From Haloarcula sp. CBA1127 (GTDB lineage: Archaea; Halobacteriota; Halobacteria; Halobacteriales; Haloarculaceae), in contig NZ_BCNB01000006.1 in assembly GCF_001485575.1 (NCBI RefSeq), positions 1,054,001-1,118,000 of the forward strand: a stretch of DNA of 64,000 nt. The letters run 5' to 3'. The notes under the pieces were generated by a model. The model was given only the letters and a program-made list of their open reading frames with translations, was not told the origin of the DNA and ran no database searches. This document shows positions 25,245-33,387 of this stretch, piece by piece. Each line of letters opens with the position of its first letter. Within the stretch, counting starts at the first letter, position 1. The position numbers and the translations under genes were made by a program.

Positions 25245-26321
25245 ATGCAACCAGTCGAAGTCACAGCCAGGCTGCTTGCAGGACTCGCCCTGATACTCGC
25301 CAATGGCTTCTTCGTCGCCATCGAGTTCGCACTGACGCGAGCCAGACAGTACTCCGAATCGGAGTTCGACGAACCCGGCCTCCGGCGCGCCTGGGAGATG
25401 ACTGACGATCTGGAGATCTACCTGACGAGCTGTCAGGTCGGCATCACCGCCTCCAGCATCGCGGTCGGTATCGTCGCCGAGCCGGCGCTTGCAGCCATCT
25501 TCGAGCCGTACTTCCAGTCCTCCGCGCTGGCCGGGGTCGGAGCCGGCGCGGCCATCGCCTTCCTCATCATCAACCTCGTCCACCTGACTCACGGCGAGCA
25601 GACGCCGACGTACCTCGGCGTCGAGCGCGCGAAGTTCGTCTGCCGGTACGGCGCGACGCCGCTGTACTACTTCGCGTGGGTCATCTCGCCGATTATCAAG
25701 GTCGGCGACGGGGTCGCCAAGTGGACGCTCGGGCTGTTCGGCGTCGAAATGTCCGGCGCGTGGCTCGAAACCGAAGTCGATACCATCGAGTCCCGCGCGG
25801 AACTGCGCAACGAACTCGGCTCCGTCCTCGACCGCGGCGACGTGTCCGACGAGCGCCGTGAGGAAGTCCTCTCCGCGTTCCGCGTCGGCGACCGCGAAGT
25901 CAGCGAGGTGATGGTCCCCCGAGAAGACATCGTTGCACTGTCGCCCACCGATGACGACGCGACTAACGCCGAGCGGATCGCCGAAACGCCACACACCCGC
26001 TACCCACTCGTCGGTGAGGCGCTCGAAGATTTTCTTGGCATCGTCTACATCCCTGCGCTCGTCGACGAGCGCGAGGAACAGGCCGGCGACGGCGGCCTGC
26101 TTGACCGTATCGATCTTGAAGCCGTCGCCTCGCCACCGATGACGATGTCGCCGGACACGACCGTCAGCGACGCTATCGACCAGTTTCAGGCCGAGCGCCA
26201 GGAACTCGCATTCGTCCTTGAAGACGGCGAGGTCGTCGGGCTGGTGACGGTCACAGACCTGCTCGAAGAGGTCGTCGGTGACATTCAGGACCCGATGGAC
26301 GCCGAAGCCGGCGTCGCCTGA
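25245..26321 (+). CDS. CNNM/HlyC-CorC family membrane protein with CBS domains
   Basis: A 358-residue protein with an N-terminal DUF21 transmembrane domain (LAGLALILANGFFVAIEFAL and two further segments, to about residue 165), then a CBS pair (REVSEVMVPREDIVALSPTD and MSPDTTVSDAIDQFQAERQE). Bacterial and eukaryotic relatives take part in magnesium or cobalt efflux. The C-terminal CorC_HlyC domain seems to be missing, since the chain ends soon after the second CBS. The start MQPVEVTARLL at 25245 is preferred over 25194. Confidence 0.88.
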   Translation: MQPVEVTARLLAGLALILANGFFVAIEFALTRARQYSESEFDEPGLRRAWEMTDDLEIYLTSCQVGITASSIAVGIVAEPALAAIFEPYFQSSALAGVGAGAAIAFLIINLVHLTHGEQTPTYLGVERAKFVCRYGATPLYYFAWVISPIIKVGDGVAKWTLGLFGVEMSGAWLETEVDTIESRAELRNELGSVLDRGDVSDERREEVLSAFRVGDREVSEVMVPREDIVALSPTDDDATNAERIAETPHTRYPLVGEALEDFLGIVYIPALVDEREEQAGDGGLLDRIDLEAVASPPMTMSPDTTVSDAIDQFQAERQELAFVLEDGEVVGLVTVTDLLEEVVGDIQDPMDAEAGVA

Positions 26322-26360
26322 CGCTGAAAGCATTTACCGGTCGGCCGGCAACCGACGACT

Positions 26361-27149
26361 ATGCCCTCCCGCCGGACCGTCCTCGGGACCGTTGCCTGTG
26401 CGCTCGTTACCGGCTGTTCCCGACTCGCCGACGACTCCTCGACGGAAGAAGCCACGGCGACAGCGACGCCAGCCCCTGTGGTGTTGTCGCCGGTCGATGC
26501 CGCGGCAGTGCCCGAAACGGCGACTGTCGGTGTCCTTCCCGAGACGTTCGGGGAACTCGAAGCGGCTACCCGCGATGCCTCGGCAGCCGTAACGAACCAC
26601 GGGTGGGCGCGTGTGCTTCACAAGTTCCACTGCTTCGCGTTCGACGGGACGACGTACACGGTCGTCGAGCGGACCAGCGGGTCCGTCGGGTACGTCAAAG
26701 AGTACAGCGTGAGCGAAGTCGACGACCCCGGGAACGAGTCAACGGTTCGCGTGGCCGACCTTCCGGGCAGCCACCGGCACGCCGCTGTCGACGCGATTGC
26801 AGCGGGAAAGCACCGCTATGACTCCGATAAGGGCGGCTTCGAGCCAAACAGCTCGGTGTACGCCTACAACGGGTCGTACTACGTGTTCTCGCTGGAGGTC
26901 ACCGCCGACAAGCCCACCGTAGTCAGGTATTCGGTCGAACCGACGGACAGCGACCGATGTGTAACGCTCGAACCGCTGTCACTCGACGCCGCCCAAGTTG
27001 AGGCACTCGACGCGACCCTCCAGCCGGATGCGGCGTCGACTGTCACTGATGACCCAGCTCAGACACTCGCAGCGTCGGATGCGGGATTTGTCATCCGGGA
27101 CGGCACCTGCTACGAACTGTCCACCCCGAGCAACGGGACGGCGACCTGA
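26361..27149 (+). CDS. Hypothetical Tat lipoprotein
   Basis: A 262-residue secreted lipoprotein: Tat motif SRRTVLG at residues 3-9, hydrophobic TVACALV, lipobox VTGC with Cys19. A Thr/Ala-rich linker is followed by a domain of about 220 residues with several Tyr-rich strands (FDGTTYTVVERTSGSVGYVK, YAYNGSYYVFSLEVTADKPT). It should be anchored on the outer face of the membrane. I know no function; it starts 39 bases after the CBS gene and may be cotranscribed. Confidence 0.8.
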   Translation: MPSRRTVLGTVACALVTGCSRLADDSSTEEATATATPAPVVLSPVDAAAVPETATVGVLPETFGELEAATRDASAAVTNHGWARVLHKFHCFAFDGTTYTVVERTSGSVGYVKEYSVSEVDDPGNESTVRVADLPGSHRHAAVDAIAAGKHRYDSDKGGFEPNSSVYAYNGSYYVFSLEVTADKPTVVRYSVEPTDSDRCVTLEPLSLDAAQVEALDATLQPDAASTVTDDPAQTLAASDAGFVIRDGTCYELSTPSNGTAT

Positions 27150-27154
27150 GGCGG

Positions 27155-27457
27155 CTATCGCGGCGGCGTGTAGAAGTTGACTGTCTCTAGGGGCTCGGGT
27201 CCGTCGTTTTCGATGCCGTGGCGTTCGCCGGCCTCGATGCGAATGAGGTCGCCGGCGTCAACGTGGTGGGTATCACCGTCGACAGTGACGGTGCCGGTAC
27301 CGCTGACTACGAACAACCACTGGTCGCTGTCAGCGTGGTAGTTCTCCGGCCCGCCCACGGACCGGCCCGGCTCGATAGTCATCTCCGCGACCTGAGCCTC
27401 GTCGGTCTCCATGGCGACTTCGAAGGAGCGGTCGAACCCGAGGTGCGCCTGCTCCAT
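27155..27457 (-). CDS. Cupin-domain protein
   Basis: A 100-residue single cupin barrel. Metal ligands appear in GGPENYHADSDQWLFVVSGT (motif 1 with one His, where two are common) and DAGDLIRIEAGERHGIEN (motif 2 His). Start MEQAHLGFDRSFEV at 27457. Such proteins may be small dioxygenases, isomerases or sugar-binding proteins; the substrate is unknown. It ends six bases from the convergent lipoprotein gene. Confidence 0.85.
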   Translation of the reverse strand: MEQAHLGFDRSFEVAMETDEAQVAEMTIEPGRSVGGPENYHADSDQWLFVVSGTGTVTVDGDTHHVDAGDLIRIEAGERHGIENDGPEPLETVNFYTPPR

Positions 27458-27513
27458 ACGTTTCGGTCCGTCTGTACGGTAGAATCGCTTTCGGGAGAGC
27501 GCACAGTAGGGAC

Positions 27514-28746
27514 TCACTCACTGCTGGTGAGCCGCCCGACCCGCCCGGTGAGCCGGGCTGCGAGCCCCTCGAAATGGGCGGTACTCCAGCCCGCGACGAT
27601 GAGTGCGCCAATCGTATTGAACACGAGGTCGTTCACGATGTCGCTCGTTCCGTGCTGGGCGAGGACTGCCTCGCCGCCGATCATCGACGCAACGCCACCG
27701 CTGGCAAATTCCAGAATCTCCCAGCCGACCCCCATCGCGAGGACGAACAGGACGACAAAGGTCGCACGGAATTCCCTGTTGAAATCAACCGCCCCGGAGT
27801 GGCGTTCGACTGCTCGTGCGATCGCGTATCCCACGCCGGCTACGAGCGACGCCGAGACGGCGTGGGCCAGACTGTCGTACCAGCCAAACGCCTCGTACAG
27901 TTCGAACGCGCCGGCCGCGTGCAGCGTCGACGCCACCGTGATCCACAGCACCAGACCAGTGTTCATCCCGTAGCCGTACTCCCGGCGGAACAGCGCCGGC
28001 AGGAACGTTATCGCCAGCGGGCCGCCGCTGTTGACGAACAGCGTCACATTGCCCTGCACGAGTGCGAATGCAGCTATTACACCGAGGACAGCCTGTAGCG
28101 CCCGGGCAGCGATGCGATGGTGTGTGCCGTTTCCAGGAAGGGACGCGTCCGGCTGGTCAAACTCCGAGGAATCAGCTCCTGAGACGCGCAATCGGGCGAT
28201 GCGTGCTGACCGCTCGAAGTACAGTTCGAACACAACACCGGCGACGATACCGGCGGCCGTCGCAGTGACGAGATCCCACATTAGCTCTGTCTGCCCATTG
28301 AGAAACGTGGTTCCCAGTAGCGTGTCGGTCGCATAGATACTGACCGCCCAGACGCCTGCGACGGCCATCGTCACGATGACGACGAACACCGTCGCGAACC
28401 GCGGCGTCATCGTCAGTGAGGTACACGCATCGAGGACGACGGCCAGCAACAGTGCGACCCCGGCGATCACGAGAAACGGGGTGATCTGCGGAAAACCGCC
28501 AAACGCCCGGACGAGTACTGGAACTGCGACCAGTCCAAGCAACTCCGCGGGCACCGTCGTTTCGAGGTCCCGCGTGGCGACCGGAACGGTGACCGCGATA
28601 GCGACGAGGAGTGCCGTGAGCACTGCCCAATCGAAGTGGCCACCGGCCGCGAACCGTCCGACGCCCCCGATGAGAATTCCCGTTACCGCCCACGCACCGA
28701 GCGCGTCGAGCCGGTGGGGACCGATAAGAGACTGTAGCGAACCCAT
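27514..28746 (-). CDS. Polytopic membrane protein with DUF2238-like C-terminus
   Basis: A 410-residue membrane protein from ATG 28746 (MGSLQSLIGPHRLDALGAW) with about ten hydrophobic segments. The C-terminal third reads WYDSLAHAVSASLVAGVGYA, then GWEILEFASG and GTSDIVNDLVFNTIGALIVA, the arrangement seen in YjdF/DUF2238 proteins (DXXXH, WEXXE, DXXXD). These polar residues inside the membrane could form an active site, but no reaction is known. The frame extends upstream to 28899 without haloarchaeal character. Confidence 0.75.
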   Translation of the reverse strand: MGSLQSLIGPHRLDALGAWAVTGILIGGVGRFAAGGHFDWAVLTALLVAIAVTVPVATRDLETTVPAELLGLVAVPVLVRAFGGFPQITPFLVIAGVALLLAVVLDACTSLTMTPRFATVFVVIVTMAVAGVWAVSIYATDTLLGTTFLNGQTELMWDLVTATAAGIVAGVVFELYFERSARIARLRVSGADSSEFDQPDASLPGNGTHHRIAARALQAVLGVIAAFALVQGNVTLFVNSGGPLAITFLPALFRREYGYGMNTGLVLWITVASTLHAAGAFELYEAFGWYDSLAHAVSASLVAGVGYAIARAVERHSGAVDFNREFRATFVVLFVLAMGVGWEILEFASGGVASMIGGEAVLAQHGTSDIVNDLVFNTIGALIVAGWSTAHFEGLAARLTGRVGRLTSSE

Positions 28747-28898
28747 CACTGCCGTGGATACAACACGAGTCGTAATCAAAGCACGGCGGTTCCTGCAACC
28801 CTTCTGGAATTTCTTGTCGTCGCGGCCTCTGTCACGCGACTGACCGACGGTTGTCTGACGAGGATATATTTCTCTGGCCATCCAACTCCCCGTAATCA

Positions 28899-29078
28899 AT
28901 GGACGAAGCGTTTCTCGACCTTGAATCGATTGAGGTCGAACTGGACGAGGAGTTGCTTGACGCGATTGACGACAAGGCGTTCGCCGACCACCGCGACAAC
29001 CGGGACGCTGCGGTCCGCGACCTGCTTGACGAATGGCTGAAACAGCGTGCCACCGAAGGCGCGGACGAGCGTGACTGA
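28899..29078 (+). CDS. Small ribbon-helix-helix-like protein (59 aa)
   Basis: ATG at 28899, stop TGA at 29076-29078, 59 residues. The pattern IEVELDEELLDAIDDKAF (strand then helix) and HRDNRDAAVRDLLDEWLKQR (second helix) fits a ribbon-helix-helix fold as in CopG/Arc proteins. A TATA-like GGATATATT at 28861-28869 lies about 33 bases before the ATG. It could be a DNA-binding regulator, but its acidity and unknown targets leave this open. Confidence 0.65.
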   Translation: MDEAFLDLESIEVELDEELLDAIDDKAFADHRDNRDAAVRDLLDEWLKQRATEGADERD

Positions 29079-29106
29079 GCGGAACGAGGTCGCCTATCTG
29101 ACTGCC

Positions 29107-30342
29107 CTACTGGATGGCGACGGTTGCGCCTAGATCGGGCGCTGTCGCGTCGTAGCCGTCCTCACGGAGCGTGGTTGCGAAGGCCTCACAGCGGTCGCCG
29201 TGGTTCACGAGTACCGGCGTGTCACGGTAGCTGTCGAGATACGCAAACAGCCCGTCTCGGTCGGCGTGTGCGGAAAAGTCGTACTGCTCGACTCGGGCGC
29301 TGACCGGCATAATCCGGCCGTCTATCTCGGCACTCCCCGTCTCTATGAGGTCCCGTCCCGGCGTCCCCTCGACCTGATATCCGGTCATGGTGATCTTGTT
29401 CATCGGATTCCCACGGATTTCGGGGATATACGTCATCGCTGGGCCGCCAGAGAGCATCCCGCTGGTGGTGACGATTGCCGCCTTCTGGTCGGTGATACGC
29501 TTGCGCTGGCCGTCTTTGCCCGTGACGAACCGGGCGTGTGACTTTGCCCGCTGAAGCGCGTCCGCATCACGGACGAACTCGGGATACTGCCCGAGCATCT
29601 CTGTCACTTGCTTCCCCATCCCGTCGACGTAACACGGGATGTCGTGTGCCTCACAGACGAGCAGCATCTCCTGCGTTCGCCCGATAGCGAAGGCGGGCAC
29701 GACGACGGTCCCGCCCTCCCAGAGCGTCGTTTCGACGCTTTCGACGAACCGCTCCTCAACTGTCTTCCGTGGTTCGTGGTCGACGTCGGCGTAGGTACTC
29801 TCACAGATGACCGTGTCCGCGTCCGGGCGGGCCGTCGTCCCCGAGACGAGGCGCTGGTCGTCGGTATGGAAATCGCCCGTGTACAGCAGTCGGGTATCGC
29901 CATCGTCGACGAGCACGTGCGCGCTGCCCGGAATGTGGCCGGCGTTGTAGAAGGTGACCTCGTAGCCGGCAGCTTCGAAGGTTTCGCGGTAGCCGTGGGT
30001 CTCTGAAACCTGCGTGACTCGCTTGACGTTCGTCTCGGTAAAGGGACAGTTGACCGTCCCCCCGTGGAGTTTGAGCGTGTCCCGCGCGAGTGTCATCGCC
30101 AGTTCGTACGTCGGCGGCGTCCAGTGAATCGGCGGCCGCGCGTCGCCCGACACTAGCGCCGGGATGGTCCCGACGTGGTCGAGGTGGCCGTGCGAGACGA
30201 CGACGGCGTCCGGCGACGGGGTACGCACCGGGAACTGTGGCGGCGAGTCGGTCAACATCCCGAAATCCAGCAGCAGCGACTCGTCGATGAGAACGGCGCT
30301 CCGACCGATCTCATCCGCCCCGCCGAGAAACTGCACATCCAT
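29107..30342 (-). CDS. Beta-CASP metallo-beta-lactamase ribonuclease (aCPSF2-like)
   Basis: A nuclease of the beta-CASP family, 411 residues from ATG 30342 (MDVQFLGGADEIGRSAVLID). The zinc motif HGHLDHVG, later YTGDFHTDD and the C-terminal FSAHADRDG supply metal ligands; the beta-CASP domain covers about residues 190-330. It lacks N-terminal KH domains, so it is aCPSF2-like rather than aCPSF1-like, and probably processes RNA. A GTG at 30408 in frame would add 22 residues, but a TATA box at 30419-30430 is too close to it, so the ATG is preferred. Confidence 0.88.
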   Translation of the reverse strand: MDVQFLGGADEIGRSAVLIDESLLLDFGMLTDSPPQFPVRTPSPDAVVVSHGHLDHVGTIPALVSGDARPPIHWTPPTYELAMTLARDTLKLHGGTVNCPFTETNVKRVTQVSETHGYRETFEAAGYEVTFYNAGHIPGSAHVLVDDGDTRLLYTGDFHTDDQRLVSGTTARPDADTVICESTYADVDHEPRKTVEERFVESVETTLWEGGTVVVPAFAIGRTQEMLLVCEAHDIPCYVDGMGKQVTEMLGQYPEFVRDADALQRAKSHARFVTGKDGQRKRITDQKAAIVTTSGMLSGGPAMTYIPEIRGNPMNKITMTGYQVEGTPGRDLIETGSAEIDGRIMPVSARVEQYDFSAHADRDGLFAYLDSYRDTPVLVNHGDRCEAFATTLREDGYDATAPDLGATVAIQ

Positions 30343-30552
30343 TATACGGACGGAAGCGTCGCGCCCGTTTCCGTTCGTCGGTTCTGACTGACTCGTGTTG
30401 TTAGCCACCGGACCGACAGAATATATATGAACTAGAACATGACTATATCTGGACGTTTAGCGGCTCTGAATTGTCAGGGGGCTGTTTTCGGTTCCGGTAT
30501 TGTGTTGAGATAACACGCCGACTGGGTAGTGTTATCACGCTAGCATAAACAA

Positions 30553-30560
30553 TTATTATA
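30553..30560 (+). promoter_or_regulatory. TATA box of the small zinc-finger gene
   Basis: TTATTATA centred about 28 bases before the ATG at 30585. It supports the reality of the very short gene downstream. Confidence 0.6.
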
Positions 30561-30584
30561 CTCGGGGCTCATTGTTCAGTTGTC

Positions 30585-30704
30585 ATGGCGACACGCCAGC
30601 AACCCCCGACGACGTACCACACGTGCAGTTGCGGTGAGGAGTTCGACACAACGGAGGAACTCCTCGAACACGCACGAGAGGCACACGGGCTTAGCGTACA
30701 CTGA
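30585..30704 (+). CDS. 39-residue C2H2-type zinc-finger microprotein
   Basis: ATG at 30585, stop at 30702-30704. Residues 14-16 are CSC and residues 29-34 are HAREAH, so two Cys and two His are spaced as in a small C2H2 zinc finger (TCSCGEEFDTTEELLEHARE). A good TATA box stands at the right distance. Haloarchaea have many such small zinc-finger proteins and most are uncharacterised. It may bind DNA, RNA or a protein partner. Confidence 0.7.
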   Translation: MATRQQPPTTYHTCSCGEEFDTTEELLEHAREAHGLSVH

Positions 30705-30748
30705 CTGGCGCGCCGTTTTTCTCACGCAGAAACACCGACAGCGGTAGG

Positions 30749-31054
30749 TCAGGACGTCTTGTCGATGTCCTGTCGCACGCTGAACCGCGCGTAGCCGCCG
30801 TGTGAGAGGTCAAGTGCACCCAGCCACCAGTTCCATCGCTCGGCGAGTCGATAGTCTTCGGGCGCGTCTGCGAGGTTGTCGATGACATCTTCAACGGTCA
30901 GTTCCGCCCCGAAGTCGGTCACGAACTGGTCCGATTCTGAGAGGTCCCGCGCCTGTCTGGCGACGACCGTGACGATATCCGGGTCGGCGTCGAAAGCGTC
31001 ACGAAGTTCCTGTTCGAGTTCCGTTCGGTCCACACCCGGGTGTAGGACCCGCAT
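30749..31054 (-). CDS. Hypothetical protein (101 aa)
   Basis: A 101-residue soluble protein starting MRVLHPGVDRTELEQELRDA. The chain has an N-terminal helix, a strand (DIVTVVARQARDLSESD) and a Trp-rich centre (AERWNWWLGALDLSHGG). No signal peptide or known motif. It lies downstream, on the same strand, of the repeat region after tssA and is probably transcribed separately. Family not recognised. Confidence 0.7.
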   Translation of the reverse strand: MRVLHPGVDRTELEQELRDAFDADPDIVTVVARQARDLSESDQFVTDFGAELTVEDVIDNLADAPEDYRLAERWNWWLGALDLSHGGYARFSVRQDIDKTS

Positions 31055-31159
31055 CTGACTTGAATGTACGGTTGGGCACACCGCTGTCTTTCGGGGTCGG
31101 CAGATGATTGTTCGGCGCGGGTGTCTGTCTCAGCGATGCTCTCCTTCTCGAACAGTGCC

Positions 31160-31420
31160 ACAAAAATCCGAAAGTAGATTTGCGCTTCGATTCGAGGCTT
31201 CGTGCGCTGTCGCTTACTCAGCCTCGCCCTGCTTCACGGCTTCCGCGTGGTCGCCGCTCCGCCACGAAGCGAACTCCTTCGCTGCACTTGCTCGCGGGCA
31301 TGGCCCGCTCGCCTAACCGAGATTCTCCTCCCGTCGAATCTCGCGTCAGTCGTCCGCTTCGCCCTTCTCCGCGGCTCCCACGCGGTCGCCGCTTCGATTC
31401 GAAGCTTCGTGCGCTCTCGC
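31160..31420 (-). repeat. Hairpin array and internal duplications downstream of tssA
   Basis: The stretch after the tssA stop contains perfect inverted repeats at 31268-31273/31278-31283, 31294-31299/31303-31308, 31318-31325/31336-31343 (8 bp) and 31391-31397/31399-31405, and ends on the minus strand with a short hairpin plus five T (about 31164-31168). A second degenerate pair links 31225-31260 with 31360-31395. No gene is supported on either strand. Confidence 0.8.
31183..31230 (-). repeat. Displaced copy of the tssA 3' end
   Basis: These 48 bases match 31390-31437 at 46 positions. The matching segment includes the last codons of tssA (GEAE), its stop and the following 31 bases, so this copy is a duplicated gene tail lying 207 bases downstream of the original. 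Confidence 0.9.
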
Positions 31421-31437
31421 TTACTCAGCCTCGCCCT
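31390..31437 (-). repeat. Original tssA 3' end, partner of the 48-base duplication
   Basis: Contains the tssA stop (31421-31423) and terminal codons. See the displaced copy at 31183-31230. Confidence 0.9.
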
Positions 31438-32281
31438 TCTCAATAGGCGCACCAACCAGATTGCCCCATTCGGTCCAGGAGCCGTCGTAGTTGATGGTGT
31501 CGTCGTAGCCCAGCAGCTCGTGCAGGGCGAACCAGGCGACAGAGGAGCGCTCACCGATGCGGCAGTACGCGACCGTCGTGGAGTCGCCGTCGATGCCGTA
31601 CTCGGCGTAGAGCTCTTCGAGTTCGTCGTAGTCCTTGAACGTCCCGTCGTCGTTGGTGACGGCCGCCCAGGAGATGTTCTGGGCACCGGGTACGTGGCCG
31701 CCGCGCTGGGCGGTCTCCTGGAGTCCAGGCGGTGCGAGGATTTCGCCGGAGAACTCTTCGGGCGAACGAACGTCGACGAGCGGCAGTTCGCGCTCGATGG
31801 CGTTTTCGACGTCCTCTCGGTAGGCGCGGATGGACTCGCGCGGACCGGCTGCCTCGTAGTCAACTTCGGAGAACTCGGACACTTCGTCGGTGAGTTCGTA
31901 GTCGTTCTCCACCCAGTACTCGCGGCCGCCGTCGAGGAGCTTCACGTCGTCGTGACCGTAGTACTTGAACTGCCAATATGTGTAGGCGGCGAACCAGTTG
32001 GAGTTGTCACCGTAGAGAACGACTGTCGAGTCCTCGCTGATGCCGTGGGCACCGAGCAGGTCCTCGAAGTCCTCCTTGTCGAGGATGTCCCGCGTGGTCT
32101 GGTCCTGGAGGTCTGTCTCCCAGTTGAAGCCGATCGCGCCGGGCGCGTGGCTCTCGTCGTACAGTTCCGTATCGACGTCCACCTCTACCAGTCGGTGGGC
32201 GGGGTCGTCGCTCTGGAACTCGTCCAGATGCTCGCTGACCCAGTCGGCCGAGACGAGCACGTCGTTAGCGTAGTCAGTCAT
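31421..32281 (-). CDS. tssA: Thiosulfate sulfurtransferase (two-domain rhodanese)
   Basis: Transfers sulfane sulfur from thiosulfate to an acceptor; 286 residues with two rhodanese domains. The C-terminal domain carries the active-site loop CRIGERSS near residue 240. The N-terminal domain (ADWVSEHLDEFQSDDPAHRL) is the inactive one. It is divergent from a second two-domain rhodanese at 32545, a pair known in haloarchaea. Start at ATG 32281, with a TATA-like repeat 28-37 bases upstream. The 3' end has been duplicated downstream. Confidence 0.9.
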   Translation of the reverse strand: MTDYANDVLVSADWVSEHLDEFQSDDPAHRLVEVDVDTELYDESHAPGAIGFNWETDLQDQTTRDILDKEDFEDLLGAHGISEDSTVVLYGDNSNWFAAYTYWQFKYYGHDDVKLLDGGREYWVENDYELTDEVSEFSEVDYEAAGPRESIRAYREDVENAIERELPLVDVRSPEEFSGEILAPPGLQETAQRGGHVPGAQNISWAAVTNDDGTFKDYDELEELYAEYGIDGDSTTVAYCRIGERSSVAWFALHELLGYDDTINYDGSWTEWGNLVGAPIEKGEAE

Positions 32282-32308
32282 AATGCATCGAAGCGTAAGT
32301 CTACCAGA

Positions 32309-32318
32309 CATATATTAC
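32309..32318 (-). promoter_or_regulatory. TATA-like element of tssA (copy 1)
   Basis: CATATATTAC on the plus strand, read GTAATATATG on the minus strand, centred 32 bases before the tssA ATG. The identical ten bases recur at 32360-32369. Confidence 0.5.
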
Positions 32319-32359
32319 TACGACTTTCGGCATGTTCGGCCACTCATCCACCCTGGCGG

Positions 32360-32369
32360 CATATATTAC
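32360..32369. promoter_or_regulatory. Second copy of the CATATATTAC element
   Basis: Identical to 32309-32318 and 51 bases away. It may be a second promoter for tssA or a regulator site shared with tssB. Confidence 0.4.
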
Positions 32370-32453
32370 CCCTATCTGGAGGGAGCGAAAGACGACGTTC
32401 CAGCGGTGGAGGGAATAAGCGCCATGGAGTACCATGTTCGGGACGGCCCGTCC

Positions 32454-32471
32454 TGTTCTCCCATGAGAACA
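32454..32471. promoter_or_regulatory. Inverted repeat upstream of tssB
   Basis: TGTTCTC (32454-32460) and GAGAACA (32465-32471) are perfect 7-base arms with a 4-base spacer, about 74 bases before the tssB start. An operator is plausible. Confidence 0.45.
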
Positions 32472-32544
32472 AGCAATATTTGCAACAACCTTCGACCGAC
32501 TGCGATGGGAGTTTTCAAGCGGACAGAGCGGTAACGCCACGACA

Positions 32545-33345
32545 ATGACTGATTTCGTCTCTGCGGAGTGGGTGGCGAGCCAGGGCGAGGGTATCCGAAT
32601 CGTCGACGTGCGCGACGCCTGGGAGTACGACGGCCTCGGCCACCTCCCGAGTGCGGTGAGCGTGCCCTTCGATTCGTTCCGGGCGGACGAACACGGCGCG
32701 GAGTCCGACGCCGACGCTGGCGAGGGGATGCTCCCCGACGAAGGCGAGTGGGCGCAGTTGCTTTCCGAGGCCGGCATCACGCCGGAGAGCGACATCGTCG
32801 CGTACGACGACCACCACGGCGTCTTCGCCGCGCGGTTTCTGGTCACCGCAGAGCTGTTCGGCCACGACCCCGACCGACTGCATCTTCTCGACGGCGACTT
32901 CTCCAGTTGGCAACTGGAACGGGAGACGACGAGCGAGTCGCCGACCGTCGAGCCGACCAACTACGAGGTGACGCGCCCCGACTCGACGCCGCTGGTCGGC
33001 CCGGACGCGGTCGCTGACGCCGCGGACGACCCCAGCGCGGTGCTGGTCGATACCCGCGAGGACGAGGAGTACGACGAGGGCCACATTCCCGGTGCAGTCC
33101 TGCTGGACTGGCGGGACCTCGTCGACGACGAGACGCGGGGACTGCTTCCGCAAGACGAGGCGCTGTCCGTTCTCGAAGCCGCCGGCATCGTCTCCGAGAA
33201 GCGTGTCGTTCTCTACTGTAACACTGCCCGTCGTATTAGCCACACCTACGTCGTCTTGCGGCATCTTGGCTTCGAGCAGGTGGATTTCTACGAGGGGAGC
33301 CTCACCGAATGGAAGGCACAGGGGCGGCCGCTGGAGACGACCTGA
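32545..33345 (+). CDS. tssB: Thiosulfate sulfurtransferase, second paralogue
   Basis: A 266-residue two-domain rhodanese. The active-site loop here is CNTARRIS near residue 232, different from the CRIGERSS of tssA, so acceptor preference may differ. The first domain (VRDAWEYDGLGHLPSAVSVP) has YDDHHGVF in place of a Cys loop and is probably non-catalytic. Divergent from tssA. The symbol follows common haloarchaeal naming of this pair and is less certain than the family. Confidence 0.88.
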   Translation: MTDFVSAEWVASQGEGIRIVDVRDAWEYDGLGHLPSAVSVPFDSFRADEHGAESDADAGEGMLPDEGEWAQLLSEAGITPESDIVAYDDHHGVFAARFLVTAELFGHDPDRLHLLDGDFSSWQLERETTSESPTVEPTNYEVTRPDSTPLVGPDAVADAADDPSAVLVDTREDEEYDEGHIPGAVLLDWRDLVDDETRGLLPQDEALSVLEAAGIVSEKRVVLYCNTARRISHTYVVLRHLGFEQVDFYEGSLTEWKAQGRPLETT

Positions 33346-33387
33346 GTCGGCGTCGCGACTGTCGGCTCACACGAACCACTGTCCCTA

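Noticed and set aside
24780-26333. A 517-residue minus-strand frame opposite SDR and CBS genes
   Set aside because: Antisense shadow; the plus-strand frames have clear family motifs.
31160-31420. Repeats after tssA considered as a CRISPR array
   Set aside because: There are only two main copies, they are not evenly spaced with unique spacers, and no cas gene is present.
31202-32548. A 448-residue plus-strand frame over the tssA region
   Set aside because: Antisense to tssA, and its first part runs through the hairpin repeats.
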